Below, piece by piece: positions 34,813-48,000 of a stretch of DNA of 64,000 nt. The number at the start of each line of letters is the position of its first letter. The first letter of the stretch is position 1. The stretch lies in contig MCGO01000092.1 of NCBI GenBank assembly GCA_002104985.1, positions 62,001-126,000 of the forward strand, written 5' to 3'. Under the pieces are notes generated by a model that was given only the letters and a program-made list of their open reading frames with translations, had not been told where the DNA came from and did no database searches. The stretch comes from Rhizoclosmatium globosum (taxonomy: Eukaryota; Chytridiomycota; Chytridiomycetes; Chytridiales; Chytriomycetaceae). The translations under genes were made by a program, and so were the position numbers.

Positions 34813-36811
34813 ATGTTGCTTCAGGCGTATATCATCCTCGCTTGCTATGTGTTTCCCGCCTTCGGAACTACGTGGGGTACAGTTTTCGGGGTGAAGTACA
34901 CAGGCGGAGCCGCTGATCTCGCAACGTACAATTCACAAACTGCGGCCCAATGTAAAGCAGATTGTGAAGCAATGTTTTCTAGCACCCCCAAATGTGTGGC
35001 GGCCAACTGGTCGCCATCTCAAGTCTGTAATCTGAAATCTCAAGCTGGACTTGATGTTGGATCAACAGCAACCCTTGATTCGAACTGGAGGATTTTCGCA
35101 CCCCAAAATGTTCAGGCCTACTTTTACGGAATTGCATTTACAAGTTACGATGGGACGCAAGGAGGAGTTACTTCGAAGGAAGCATGTGCCGCGGCGGTCG
35201 TGGGTAATGTTTATAACGATGCTTATGCCACATTCGATACATCTGCTTCAACTTGTACGATTCAGCCTGAAGCTGCGAACGGTAATCCGAATGTGGTCTC
35301 CCTCCAAGCGGGGGTTTTTTTGGTGATGGCTGGACCACTTCCCCCAACAACAACCACATCCACCACAACCACAACAATCACAACGTCTACATCTTCTTCC
35401 ACAACCACCAAAACCACTTCTTCTTCTACCTCCTCAACCACATCCACTTCATCAACGACCAGTACTTCGTCCACCTCAACGTCAACGTCAACATCAACCT
35501 CAACGTCAACGTCAACATCAACCTCAACGTCTACTTCAACGTCGTCTTCAACCTCCACATCCACAACTAAATCGTCATCTACATCCACTACGTCATTGAC
35601 TACTTCATCCACGACATCAACCACCTCAACCTCAACTTCAAGCTCCACAACAACAACCACGACAACCACGGCCGGTAATACCAGTCAGAATCAATTATAT
35701 GACGAATGCACACTTCTTGTCAAATTATTTTCCTCTGTCGCGTATCCATTTAATTGCACAACATTTGATCCAAATGGTAAATTCGTTATATCTTCGCTGA
35801 AGAATCAACGCCGAGACAATAGCGTTTCCAGTCGTGACGAGTAAGTCTTTTGATATCGCGTCAATCAATCCATTTACTGAGTATCCACCCTTTGAAAGCC
35901 CCAAATACGTGTTGTTTGAAAATCGCAGAGTGAAACATATCGTGTTTCCTCGACTCGGCCTTTCTCAAACTATCCCACAGGGTGTATCTGGATTCGTAAT
36001 ACTGAATATTCTGTTAGTTACTTTCATAAGATACACAAAGTTCATACTTACCTGTCACAGCGATCTTTCTGGCAATCAAATTACAGGAGGTATACCCACC
36101 ACAATTGGATTGTTGACCACTCTTCAGACTCTGTGAGTAGATTTTGCCTATTTATTCATGTAAATCTCATTGCCAAAACACCACAGCAACCTTGCCGGAA
36201 ATGCAATCACGGGTACGATCCCTACGCAGGTTGGAAAGCTGGCGAGTCTTCAAAAATTGTAAGATATGAATCAAAAAAGACAATCGTTCTAATTTTGTAT
36301 GACTTGAAGGGATCTCTCCAGCAATCAGTTGACAGGAGGTATTCCAGCTCAGCTGAGCCAACTTTCGAATATTCAGTACATGTACGTGCCTAAAACAGAT
36401 TTAAACAACTGGACAGTTGAACCAACTATTTACAGTTCGATTGCCGATAATCAGTTGACTGGTGTGATTCCGGCTGCCCTTGTTGCAGCCATTGCTGCCA
36501 AAGGCGCCACCATCAACGTTGGACCAAACTGCCTCGCCGGCTCGACGAACCAAAGTAAATTCTGCAACAAAAAGCTTCCTGACTGTCGCGCCATTTCTTT
36601 GGACAGTGGATACTTGGACTCTCGTTGGACTCCATTGTGGAATGCACTGGCTGCAGCACAGAATGACATGAACGCATTTGATAAGGCAGCAGATGCGTTG
36701 GGCGCTGCTCATTTTGGAGTTCGTGAATATGAGTTCCAGGCGTTCAAGTACTATGCCGCACGTCGTGCTTGGTGCATGGCCAAACACCCAGAGTATGTCT
36801 ACTTGGGCTGA
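34813..36811 (+). CDS. Secreted PAN/LRR surface protein with Ser/Thr stalk
   Basis: Six exons (34813-35840, 35929-36012, 36061-36132, 36187-36258, 36310-36381, 36436-36811) give 567 aa. The start is at the signal peptide MLLQAYIILACYVFPAFG. Residues ~20-110 resemble a PAN/apple domain (AAQCKADCEAMFSSTPKC...QVCNLKS). Residues ~175-287 are almost pure Ser/Thr, a likely O-glycosylated stalk. Four to five plant-type 24-residue LRRs follow (DLSGNQITGGIPTTIG, NLAGNAITGTIPTQVG, DLSSNQLTGGIPAQLS). Three consecutive exons are exactly 72 nt, one LRR each, and all are split in the same phase. The C-terminus is Cys- and Tyr-containing, and no membrane anchor or GPI signal is obvious. A cell-surface or wall role in adhesion or recognition is inferred. 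Confidence 0.8.
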
Positions 36812-36936
36812 TTCTCAATCCATATTTACGTTCTTGATTTTCTTCCTTCTTTATTTCTCATCCTTCAGTTCCCCCCCTTAGAGTTTCTTTCATAGAATTT
36901 ATTCCTTCTTTTTTTTTCCTTCAAAAAATCCTAAAA

Positions 36937-38078
36937 ATGTCCTCAATTGAACCAACTTTTTCAACATCTAAACTGGGCACAAAGAAGCACTGGGACGAAT
37001 GCTATGAGCGTGAGATCACTGTATGTGCTTTCGCCATTGGGCTACGCTTATGAATGCTTGAACTGACTCTGATCATCTGCTTCCAACTTATGCAAAAACA
37101 GAACTTTGAAGAGATTGGTGATATTGGTGAAATCTGGTTTGGCGAGGATTCAGTTGTAAAGATGATGGACTGGTGTGAAGAGCATCAGCCTGACTTGGAT
37201 GTGAAGACGATTGATCTTGGTTGTGGGAATGGACACATTCTCTTTGAAATGGTAATGCAAGACCAACAGCTTTCCTTGAAGTGATGAAGTGAAGGGATGG
37301 AAGCTCGGTCTTGAGTGGATTGTAGGATTGGAAGCTTGAGCTTGTTGATGTGAAACAGTGCCAAACAAATGTGCAAAAGGTCCATCTAGTGCGACTATCA
37401 TCATATCCCACGAAAGAAGAAAGTCTATTAGGAATCTCTCTCTCATCTTTACCCTTCCCGATACTCCTTCCTATTCTCCCCCGTTCCTTGTCTTTCAGGT
37501 TGTAACTTCTGACTGTCAACACAAACCCCCATAAGTCCGAACTCGGATACACAAATCTGCATGGAGTGGACTACTCCCCAGCCTCCATAACCCTCGCCGA
37601 AAAAATCCACCAGACCTCCTACCCAGACGCATCCATCACCTGGGCACCTCTCGACTTCATGCCCTTCTCCGCCACATCTCCACCTCCACCAGAATACAAC
37701 CACACATTCCAACTTGCTGTCGATAAGGGTACCTTTGATGCCATCAGTCTTGCGAACGGAGTTGTCGAAAGTGACGATGGAACGCCTGTGAATGTGTTTG
37801 AACGGGCAAAAGTTGCGTGCAAGTATGCGGAGGCTGTTGCTGCTATGCTTGTTGAGGATGGAATGTTGTTGATTACGAGTTGTAATTGGACGGAGGCGGA
37901 GTTGAAGGAAGGGTTTAAGGAGTGTAAGTTTGTTTGTTTGTTTTGGTCCGAATAGTCGGTACTAACTTTAATATACACAGATTTTACTTTTCATAGCCGT
38001 AAAAAGTATCCGACATTCACGTTTGGTGGGGTGGAGGGTCAAACGGTTGTTACTGTCGCTTTCAAACGGGTTCAATAA
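36937..38078 (+). CDS. EFM4: eEF1A lysine methyltransferase EFM4 (METTL10 family)
   Basis: Four exons (36937-37020, 37102-37251, 37536-37923, 37981-38078) give 239 aa. The order matches Efm4/EEF1AKMT2: LGTKKHWDECYEREI at the N-terminus, SAM-binding motif I TIDLGCGNGHILFEM, then GVDYSPASITLAEKI, DKGTFDAISLANGV, LITSCNWTEAEL and the C-terminal KYPTFTFGGVEGQTVVTVAF. The enzyme methylates a lysine of elongation factor 1A in the cytosol. Intron 2 is long for this genome (284 nt), and its acceptor was chosen because it restores the motif II sequence (SELGYTNLHGVDYS) in frame. Confidence 0.9.
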
Positions 38079-38120
38079 ATGTTACTTTTTGAGTTTATCC
38101 ATTAATACAAAAAAAACCAA

Positions 38121-39055
38121 ATGACTTCCATTGCAGCTGCTCACTTCCCGACGCATCCACCCGCATCCCAACCACAACAACAAGCGAGTTTACTTCTTCC
38201 TGATTCCGTACTGCGTCAGGCTGTGATGCTACCTGCCGGAGAAGACTTGAATGAATGGATTGCCGCCAATTTAACAGACTTTTACAACCAAGTGAACCTA
38301 ATTTATGGGTGAGTTGAGTGATTACTATAAAGATATCTGTGCGGCGTTGGATTTGGATGTACAGAGAGCGTGTATGAAATGGTTGTTTGTTGTTTGTACT
38401 CGAAGGATCAAAGGGATGGGGAATACTCTATACATCAGAAACACGAATCGAATGAATTTTGGATGTTCGAGCTGTGAGAAAGCAATGGGATGGGAGAGAT
38501 TGTGGGATCTATCAAAGATGCATCCCCCCAATCATAACACCTGACAAACTCATTTATTGATACCCCCCCTTGAATTACTATAGATCCGTGACACAATTCT
38601 GTACACCCGAATCATGCCCAACAATGTCAGCAGGTCCTAAATTCGATTACCTGTGGTCCGACACTGCATTATTCAAAAAGCCAATCCGATTGTCAGCCCC
38701 CGAATACATTGACACTCTCCTCTCGTCAGTGCAAACAGCACTGGACGACGACACACTGTTTCCAACAAAGCCAAGTATGCCTTTCCCGAAGCATTTCATG
38801 GTGACTGTAAAAACCATCTTTAAGCGGTTGTTTCGGGTGTATGCGCACATGTGGCATGCGCATTTCGCGACAGTGGTTGTGTTGGGGGAGGAGGCACATT
38901 TCTGGACTAGTTTTCGGCACTTTGTGTTGTTTGTGAAGGAGTTTGGATTGGTTGAGAGGAAGGAGTTTGCGCCGATGGATTCCGTTATTGATGTGAGTTG
39001 TTTGTGTTTCCAATCATCAATTGCTAACCCCTCTCTCTTCAACCAGTTTCTCTGA
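38121..39055 (+). CDS. MOB1: MOB1-type kinase activator
   Basis: Exons 38121-38308, 38584-38992 and 39047-39055 give 201 aa. The sequence follows MOB1 closely: EDLNEWIAANLTDFYNQVNLIYG, FCTPESCPTMSAGPKFDYLW and KRLFRVYAHMWHAHF, with the Cys and His zinc ligands in the expected places, then FVKEFGLVERKEFAPM. MOB1 binds and activates NDR/LATS kinases in the mitotic exit and Hippo-like networks. The short last exon replaces the usual C-terminal helix end (VIDFL). If the last intron, which is a multiple of 3, is retained, the tail becomes longer but stays in frame. Intron 1 is 275 nt. The non-conserved N-terminus is Gln-rich. Confidence 0.9.
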
Positions 39056-39119
39056 ATTCTCTGATTAATGCATTTTCCAATAAATTTTTATTTATTTATT
39101 TTTCATACGAAAGAAAGAG

Positions 39120-41746
39120 ATGGAGAGAGCACCTTCTCTGTTCCCCACATTATCGTCAATAGTGCCAGATGCACGCAAGCGAGGAGGGGCAGCCGCAGGG
39201 ACAGCAGGACAGGGACAAGGACAGGGACAGCAACAGCAACAAAGGGGGAATGCATCTTCACATGGCTATGGCTATGGTATTGGTTCTGGTTCTGGACCTG
39301 GATCGAGTGGAAACAGTTTAATGAGCCGGTCCTTCTCGGCCGATGCGCAGCGACTTGTCTCCGCGTCTCCCTTGGTTTCGGTGTCGGTGTCGGTGTCAAA
39401 TCCATCGCATCCGAATCCATTTGCTGATCCCTCGCCCGAATACCCGGACTCCCTCACTCCCTCGGAGGCCGCAGCCCTGCTTTCGGCGGATCCGCGTCTT
39501 GTTCCGCGTTCGAAGATGGTTGCGTTGCTGTCAAAAACGTGCGTGTTTTGTTTGGTGTTTGGTGTTTGTTTGGGGGGGCGATACCTTATCTTGTACCCCT
39601 AATCTGTCTTCACTCACCCTTCATTCACACAATCAGCGATGCCTACCACAAATTGCTGCTCAAAGAATACATTGAAACCCTGCCCAGTCCAGCAGACCTT
39701 GTCCATGCCCTGCGTCTGCTCTGCCAACGCATTCCACTCAAGGGCGAGGCACAGCAAATCGACAGAATCATTGAAGCATTTGCTCAACATTGGTGGCATT
39801 GCAACGGTCAATCATCGCTGTTTCGATCTCAGGATATTGTCTATGGAATGGTCTTTTCAATTGTTCTCCTCAACACGGACTTGACCTCTGCAAATGTAAA
39901 GACAAAAATGAGCGTGAAGGCGTTTGTCGTCAACACAATGGGCTTTGTGGATTCTATTCTGGCACCAGAGAGACGGAGTATTGATAATGATAAGCGGGAT
40001 TCGTCAACAACGTCACTTCCTCCTCCTTCATCATTTACGCCATCCACTCCACCTTCTTTACCAACCCCTTCAACTCCCCCTACTCCGCCTTCTTCTGGCT
40101 ACGCAGTTCGAACAACCTCACCCTCCGCATCCCCTGCAATTGAATCCCTCACTCTCGGACCCAGTCTCATGAACGCCTCCGAAGATGCATGGCGCCGTGA
40201 CTTGGAATCCGTCCTCAAGGTAAAAACTCTATTTTTTCAACCACCACCCCCCTCTCTCTCTCTAAAAAACCAACCAAATTATTAGACAATCTACTTCTCC
40301 GTCAAATCAGATCCAATCCTCACATCCGACCACATCGACTCCACACAACAACAACAACAACCCATACCCTCTTCTCACCTCTTTTCACCTACACCTGCAC
40401 CCCCGAAACTCCGATCCCGTGCAAACACACTCACATCAACGTCATCAAACACGACACCCCCATCGTCATTCCTCACCTCTCCTCCTCCTCCTCCTCTCCA
40501 GCAACAACAACAACAACAGCAGCAGCAGCAAGGCACAACAAGCCCCACCCGAAAACAATCTCTCTACTTCTTGTCCTCCTCCACACCGAAACGGAAAAGC
40601 TTGAATATCGAAGTATCTGGGTTCTCGGGTATACTCTCGCAACTGGAGGCTACGCTTTCGCAGAACAATGGGTCTGGTGTTGGCACGAATGGTGGTGCTG
40701 GTGGTGGTGGTGCTTTCGTCAGTGATGCGATTCGGAGTGTTGATGTGACGGCGGCCTCGAAAAGGGTTCCTGAGACGTGTATGGCGTTTGGGAGGGAAGA
40801 AGAAGGTGGTGGGGGTGTTGTTGTTGAGGGGCCTTTGTTGCGACGGAAGGTTGGTGGTATCAGTAGTAGTAGTGGTGGTGGTGGTGGTGGAGGGGTTGAT
40901 GAGGGGTGGGTGAATTGTTGGGGAGTGTTGAGTGTAGGGCCTTTGAGGGGCCCTGAATTGTACATGTTTTTGACTGGGGATGAGGTTGGGGTTGTGAGAG
41001 AGGAGACTGTGCCTGAGGTTGTTACTGTGTTGCAGAGTTTTAGTTTTGGCGGTGGAGGAGGTGGAGGAGAGAAGCCGGGGGTGTTTTGTACACGGTTTGC
41101 GGGGGGTGGTGTTGCTTTGTTTCAGGTTGGAGTTGGTAGTGTTGCTGGTGCTGACACTGGTGTTGGAACCAGTGGAACAGAAAAGGAGGTTAAACTTTGG
41201 TGTGATACTATGAATTATTGGGCAGCGAGGTATAGTGTTGGCGCTATTGGAAGAGGAAGTGGGGAGTTTGGGTGGGGAGAGGTTTCCGAATTGGGAGATG
41301 GTGTGGGTCGAGGGAGTGAGGAAGGCAGAAGAGGAAGCGATGAAAGCAGTAGTGCCAGTAATGATGGGTTGGGAAAGGACCAGCCAAAGAGGAGTAGTGG
41401 TTTCTTTAACCGAAAAGTTATTGAGGATTGGGAGCCACCTCGCAGTAGTACAAGTATTGTGAGTTTGTTGGATGAAGGTGAACAGCTGGGATCTGTTGGG
41501 AATCAGTTGCAATTGTTGGGGCAGGACTTGGAGTCGCATATTGGGTACAGGAATGTGATTGAGCGCAAATACCTCGTGAATCCAGTTGCACGAGCGCGGG
41601 CTTTGAACAATTGGAATCGCAAGAAGGAGTGGCTAGAGGAGGAAATTGAGCGATATTCATTGTATTATCGTGCATTGAGCTTTGGCCATGTCGCCAGTGT
41701 TAACACTACGAACGGAGTTGGATTAGGTTTGATAAATGATCATTAG
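39120..41746 (+). CDS. Sec7-PH ARF guanine nucleotide exchange factor (EFA6/PSD-like)
   Basis: Exons 39120-39538, 39637-40219 and 40286-41746 give 820 aa. The Sec7 domain runs from about residue 125: KLLLKEYIETLP, LKGEAQQIDRIIEAFAQHWW with the catalytic Glu, and YGMVFSIVLLNTDLTSANVKTKMSVKAFVVN. After a Ser/Pro/Gln-rich linker comes a PH domain (about residues 560-690: WVNCWGVLSV...LYMFLTGDE...VKLWCDTMNYWAARYS). A helical coiled-coil tail follows (NWNRKKEWLEEEIERYSLYYRAL). Sec7 plus C-terminal PH and coiled coil is the EFA6/PSD layout, which activates ARF6-type GTPases at the plasma membrane. Lys instead of the usual Pro before the catalytic GEAQ is a mild oddity. Poly-Gln and poly-Gly runs are present. 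Confidence 0.85.
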
Positions 41747-41790
41747 AATACACAGAAAGTACTTTTACTGTTAAGTTTTGGTAGCAGAAA

Positions 41791-44700
41791 ATGTCCTCCA
41801 ATAGCAATGTTGGTGTCCCCACGATTGAGAAGCCCCCACCCAGCGATCCAACCACAACAAACCAAACAAACCAAACAAACCAAACAAACCAAACAAACCA
41901 AGCACAAGTACTAAGCGCCGCTGCCGAATTCGAAGCGGGGACCCGGGCGGCAAAGCACAGCAAGGCCGCACTGCGACGGCTTGCAACACGCACGAATGCT
42001 CTCTTATTGGCCATTTCAGAATCAGGACATTCGGCTTCGAATTGGTCGTTTGTCTTTGAAGAACTTGCTTTGTTTCTGACTGAGGCGAATGCGGTGGTGC
42101 TGTCAATCAACTCAGAGAATGTATGTTGAGTTGTTGATTGTTGGTTGCATCACCCTCTATCTAACAAGCTAACATTACTATTACCTTTCAGTTCATGCAC
42201 TCATTCGTTAATCGTGATGTTGCTGCTGCCAAACTACTTGATCTCAATAACCATCTCTCGTCCATCGTCCTTGATGTTCAACTCGCCCTTCAAATCGACA
42301 ACAACTCTTGGGCTCAAGAAGATGCTGAAGATCGGCAAATTGATAAAGAAGAGCTGGACATGACGCTCCAGCATTTGGTGGACAATGATTACAAAATCCT
42401 GAATGCGCTGGAACTCAAACAAGTAGAATACCTGGAAGCAATCGACGCTCTTCAAAAACACATTTCAGAGCATTTAGATGCTGCGCTGGAACGGAACTTG
42501 GAACGCATCTTTTGTGATAAGGCTCTTGCCAATTTAAGGCGTGCCACAGCTGCTACCCGCATTGCTGGTACCGGTATCCCAAAACATCAGCAAAATGAGG
42601 AATGGCTCGTAACTTCATGGGAATTTGAAATCGGTCCATTGATCTCTCGTGGTGGTTTTGGTGAAGTTTTGAAAGCAACTTGGCTCGGCCATTCATCAGT
42701 CGCAGTGAAACGCCTTCATATCCGTCTCGAAACTGCAAAACTCCGCGACGATTTTTATCGAGAGGTTAAAACCTGGTTTCCTTTGCGGCATCCCAATATC
42801 TTACCTCTACTGGGTGCATGTGCGAACGCCGAAAGGCCTTTCATGGTCTCGCCTTTCATGGAACGTGGCCATGCGCTGCAATATCTGGAATGGATCGGTG
42901 ACGGGCATGGATCCATCGAACATGCCGGAATTAAACTTTTGTACGAGGTCTCCCTTGGCATACAATACCTCCACGCACGTGGCGTTACCCATGGAGACCT
43001 GAAAGCAGTCAACATTCTCGTGGATGAGTACGGCAAAGCCTGTGTTGCGGATTTCGGATTCGCGCAACTTAAGCGATACACAACCACAAAAACAACGGCG
43101 GGTTCAAGTACTCCTTTTGGTGGTACACTTCGTTGGATGTCTCCAGAACGTCTACAAGGCGCGAAACTGGCTCCACCTGTTGATACTTATGCCTTCGCTA
43201 TGACTTGTTATGAAATTCTGACAGAAGGCGATGTACCGTTCACTGAGACTCCCGATGCGTTGATTTATCAACATGTTGTGAACTCAAATATTAGGCCCGA
43301 AATGCCAGATGCTGCCAATTTCGTATCTTCACGAGAGAGAATGTGGACATTAATGAGCCAATGCTGGCAACCTGATCCGATGGCTCGTCCTCCGTTTTCG
43401 GCAACTAGTGTCACGTTACGTTCTATTCTACATGGACTTGGTGATGCAACTGAAAGTGTTGGATCTGTTGTTGACAAATCCGTTGGAAAACAGCCAGCTA
43501 CGAGGCCAGTTGCGGAGACCATGTCACCACCTCCTTCTGATATTGCTAGTACACTCAATGGATTAACGTTGAGTGGAAATGTCTTGGATGCAGCTGTAGC
43601 CACTGACCAGCCTGCGATTCCGATGCCACCACCCAAACCCAGTGGAACTCCACCGTTGATTGACCCCTTCAGAACCTCTGCATCCGCAATAATTCAATCG
43701 CCTCAACCACCTCAACCTCCACAACCCCCTCTACCACCCCAACCTCCCATACCATTCCCTGGCCCAGATCCTCACGTACAACGCCAATTCCAGCAACAGC
43801 TCATGCAAATGCAACAAGCACAACAAGCATTACACGCACAACAACGTCAAGTCCTCCAACAGTCATTCGTTGCAGGAAAACCAACACCATATCTTCCCCT
43901 CCCACCGCCATTCCCACCTCTACATCCAACCTTTCCTGGACCATACCCTCCGCCTCAACCTTCTGCCCCCTCTTCAATTTCAACCGCTCCTCCTTCACAA
44001 ATCCCTGCCACGATACCATCCATCCCTCGAAACACAGATTTTGGAGCAGGTGACGGAAAAAACGTGATTGGCTTCCCCTTTCAAAACCTGCACATCCTAA
44101 GCCAAGGTCCTGGCTTTTCTGAAATAACTGTGAAGCGGGGATCTCCGGGTGATCCGAACGCATACCTCCATGTCCAAAGGAGCGGTGGCGGCGGTGGTGG
44201 TGGTGCGGAACAGGTTGTTCGTGTGCACAGTATCGACGTTGATTCCGTTGAAATTAATATCGCGTATCCTGTTGGGATTGTGTATCGAAAGCGGAGTAGT
44301 GCTGGGGGGCTTGTGTCGCGGTTGTTGAGTCGAGGTGGTGGTTCAGAGGAGAGTTTGGAGGGACGTAAAGGCGGTGGGAGTGGCGAAGTTGAAACGAAGC
44401 TTGATCTTGTGCTTCCACGCGATTTGGAAACGTTTGTTGTGAATGGGGAGAATATTACGTTGTTCTATGAGGGTACTCGAGTTTTGGATCGATGTGAGAC
44501 TTTTTTTCCCTTTTACGTGAACTAACGCCTTTCCTAGTTGACTATAAGGTCAAGAAAGGTTCGCTGTTTGGGAACATCGAAGGGTATCTAAAGTGCACAG
44601 CCGAGACTGATGTCGGTGCGTTGGATGTTCGATTGAGGCCAGGACTTCCCGAAAGTGAAAACGTATTGCGTACATCGCGTGGATCAGTAAATGCGTTCAT

Positions 44701-44932
44701 TGCAGGGTATCGGGGGCTTGTCAAGGCCAATTGCTACCTTGGCCAGATCTATGTGACGGGGCTAGACCCTGGAAACGGAAAAACCGAAGACAGGACAATA
44801 TTTGTCATTGGAAATGGAGAAGGGGAAGGAACTGTTGCGGTTGGCGACGGGAAGGGGAAGGATGTGGGAGGCCGATTCACCGGATCAGCCACGTTTGGAT
44901 CGTTAAATCTATCATTCCAAGGCAAACGATAA
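41791..44932 (+). CDS. TKL-type protein kinase with beta-rich C-terminal domain
   Basis: Exons 41791-42120, 42192-44493 and 44538-44932 give 1008 aa. The N-terminal ~240 residues are helical and resemble the helical bundles that precede fungal TKL kinases; exon 1 contains an NQT repeat. The kinase domain (about 260-520) has the Gly loop ISRGGFGEVLKATWLG, the lysine in VAVKRL, the catalytic HGDLKAVNILV, DFGFAQ and GGTLRWMSPERL, so it should be active. A Pro/Gln-rich linker follows. The last ~250 residues are beta-rich with repeated Gly-Ser-Val/Phe turns (NIEGYLKCTAETD; GRFTGSATFGSLNLSF), resembling adhesin-like or DUF4097-type folds. Substrate and pathway are unknown. Confidence 0.85.
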
Positions 44933-45009
44933 GTTCATTTAAACACAAAGCATTTTTATAAAGCATTTTTATACGTTTTGGTTGAATCTGTCATTTCAAG
45001 GCAAACGAT
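44906..45009. repeat. Duplicated 3' end of kinase gene
   Basis: The 25 bp at 44906-44930, which code the last residues of the kinase gene, recur at 44985-45009 with two mismatches, just before the UBFD1 start. An AAAGCATTTTTAT direct repeat lies between them. This looks like a small local duplication. Confidence 0.8.
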
Positions 45010-45030
45010 TTTCTAAAAAATAAAAAGTTC

Positions 45031-48000
45031 ATGCCGAAAGAGCCACGAAAGATGGATCCGATTGCATTCAAAGTCACACACAAGAACACCACCCTCGAGA
45101 TGAGTATGGGAGCAGACGAGACTGTTCTTGAGCTGAAGAAGCGCATTGAGGAAAAAACTGGGATTGACCCCAATCTGCAAAAGGTATCCTTCTCAATCTC
45201 ATGGTCCATTATCCTTGCATAGTATGGTGTTGCCTGTGTCAGTGGTGGTACTAGGTCAATAAAAACACTTACATCAGCTATACGTCGCTACCGTGTCCAG
45301 CAGCTCCACGGGAGGCCAATTGCAAGATAGGAAAGTGTGTGGATTTGTTGTCCACTCGCTCAGATCCTCCGTAGTCATCCTCAGCCTGCCTCGAAGTGGA
45401 ACCAATCCCACCTTTGTCCAATCTCCCTTCCACCTCCTCCACCACAACATACTCCAAACGCCCTTTAATAATACGCTGTTTTTTTGAAGGAGGAGGTTTG
45501 GTGTTGCCTCCACTTGGTCGACCACCACTCCCTCCTCCACCACTCCCACCTCCAGGTCCTCCACCACCGGGATCGCCGTTTCCATCACTGTTTTCACCAC
45601 CTCCTGTCCCACCACCTCGAATGTGGTGATGAACCCGCATCAATGCAATTGCCCACGTTAGATTCTCAATGAATAAGCCGCTTTTGATGTCGCGTGGGAG
45701 ACGAAAGGTGAGACTATCACGTGAACATATTGCACGACCACTGCACCGTGGGTTGGAGCATTTGAACGTCTTTGCCTTTCCAATTCGAGAGATGCGGCCG
45801 CAGAAGCACATGATTGTTGACCCAATCTAGTGAACAGTGAACAGGTTAAATAAAGTAAATTGGATGAGACTCTTACCTCAGTCACTATGACTACAGCCTT
45901 GATCTTTCCAACTCTGCCAACAAGAGGAAACGCAGGATCAAATTCTTTGGCCATGACTTTCTTCATTTTGGATATATTCCAGGCAGGTCCACCAGGATTA
46001 AAGAATGCGCCGTCATTTTCCGACTTTTTGTACGCCATTACTGTGGTTTGTTTCCTGATGGAAGCATGGGCCGCATATGAGAGGACAGTCTTGACCCATT
46101 CTAAGACAGAGGTGGTTAGATTCAAAATTCAGTGATCAATCACACCCACTTGGAATACCATCCTTCCCAGAAGTCACTTTCTTGTTTGTGGTTTTGGAGT
46201 TGAAGTCAGATGTAGCGTATGAGTCTGCACTAGAATTCCATTCCGCGGCAGATCGACGAACTCGTTGAGCGTACTTGTTCAAGTCCTCTTGCGCGTTCTT
46301 GAGAAGGCGTGAGAAGTTGTTGGCGTCGTCTCCACCACCACCACCTCCATCAAAGGTGACATTGAATTCATTTCGCATCTTTTTCAACTCCTTATCCACT
46401 CTCCCCACTTCATCCAGAACATCATTTTCCTTGTCCACCAGATTCATGTCATCTGGGCCAGGAGTTGGTTTACGAACCATTCTTGCTGACGCGCGAAGCT
46501 CCTTCAACCTAGCCTCCAACTCCTGCTCTGCTGAAAGTACAAGATTTTCCAGTCGCAATGTTTCTTTTGCCACAACTTGATCACCAGAAGCGTATTTAAC
46601 AAGATCCAATTCAGCAGCGGCAACACGACTCCGTAGCACTATCACAGTGTCAATTTGATCAATGGCCCTGTCTCGAAACGATTGAAGAGTGCTAATTCGC
46701 TTCTGAAGACGACAAATCACTGCTTCAAATCCGACTCCAATCTGAACAACATGGCCTGTACTCGCCATCTGCGTTTCCACTGTTCTTCCACCTGGATCAC
46801 TGCTCAACAATAAACGAGATGTTCCAAACGCATTCCGAAACGCAGACTGAACAGCTTCTGATGGATTTGTGATCCAAACATCAGGACTGTGGAAGGATCC
46901 CATCCGAGATTTGAATAGTTCCGTATCTTCAGCATGAACTGCGCCCAATTTGACACAGTCGTAGCGAAACGAACCAAAGTTGTGTTGACGAGCATAAACA
47001 GTCATGGCATCTTCCAGTTTGCGACGATGCTTTGCAGAACATTCATTCTGAATTCGATTTCGGAGGTACCGAACCAAGTGTGATGCATGCCGATATTCCT
47101 CGCGTGCCTTCAAGTTTGATGGATTTGCAGCATAGTATTTTCGAGTCTCAGCCATCTCTTTCAAAGAATCTGACAATAACTCTTGGACTTCATTAAAGCT
47201 GACATCAATGGAATCGCGGTTGACTGCGGGTGTTGTTGTTGGATACCGTCGAGGGGCATTGTTGTATGAATAATGTTTTGTAATCTGTCCTAATTCATGG
47301 GTGTTCATGTGGTGAGTTTGAAGCGGCAGCATTGATTTGAAGATTCCAGTTTCCCTGTCATACGTAATACTGATTGCACCTGGCCTATACGTCACGAATT
47401 CATTCTTGGAAGTCGGGAAGTTAATTGTTGAGTTCTTTGTCAGACAAAGGTGGATGACATTCCTTGCACTCGCAAATATCTTGAATCCTAGTGGATGCAC
47501 AACAAGTCTCTGACAGAGTGGACCTCCTTTTTCTAAAGCCAGACGCATCAAGTTCAAGTAATGCAAATTGACAGAAGGGAAGTTAGGCGGCCATGGAATG
47601 TCTCTGGTGGGTTCATCACAAGAATCAAGGAAATAGCCTTCAATGTGTGCAGCTGTTTGTTTGTTTTGATCAAAGACAGCAGACTGCATCCCACGAACTT
47701 GCGAGTCAGGCAGTCTAGGAAATATGGTGTGACCATCAACTGAGAGATATCGACGATTTGAGTGGCTGAACTGGTCATGGAATGATTTTCCTGGTTAAAT
47801 GTGTTGGATTAGGAAAGCGCAATGAAAGACATGATGTCAAAGAAAGGAAAGAAGATTACCAAATTTCAGGCCAGTTGTAGTCCATGTCTTGTATCTCGCA
47901 ATAGCGCCTTTGAACGCACCCTGCACAACACCTGTGTTATTGAGCTGTTCACCGACCTTGTTTTCCAAGTATCCTTCATTCCCAAACAACAAATACTTGC

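Noticed and set aside
35338..35675. Ser/Thr repeat in the LRR gene as a separate mobile or satellite repeat
   Set aside because: It is degenerate ACN/TCN codons in one open frame between PAN and LRR domains, as expected for a glycosylated stalk.
38309..38583. Open frame within intron 1 of MOB1
   Set aside because: The MOB1 sequence joins exactly across this stretch (NLIYG to SVTQFC), so the frame is intronic.
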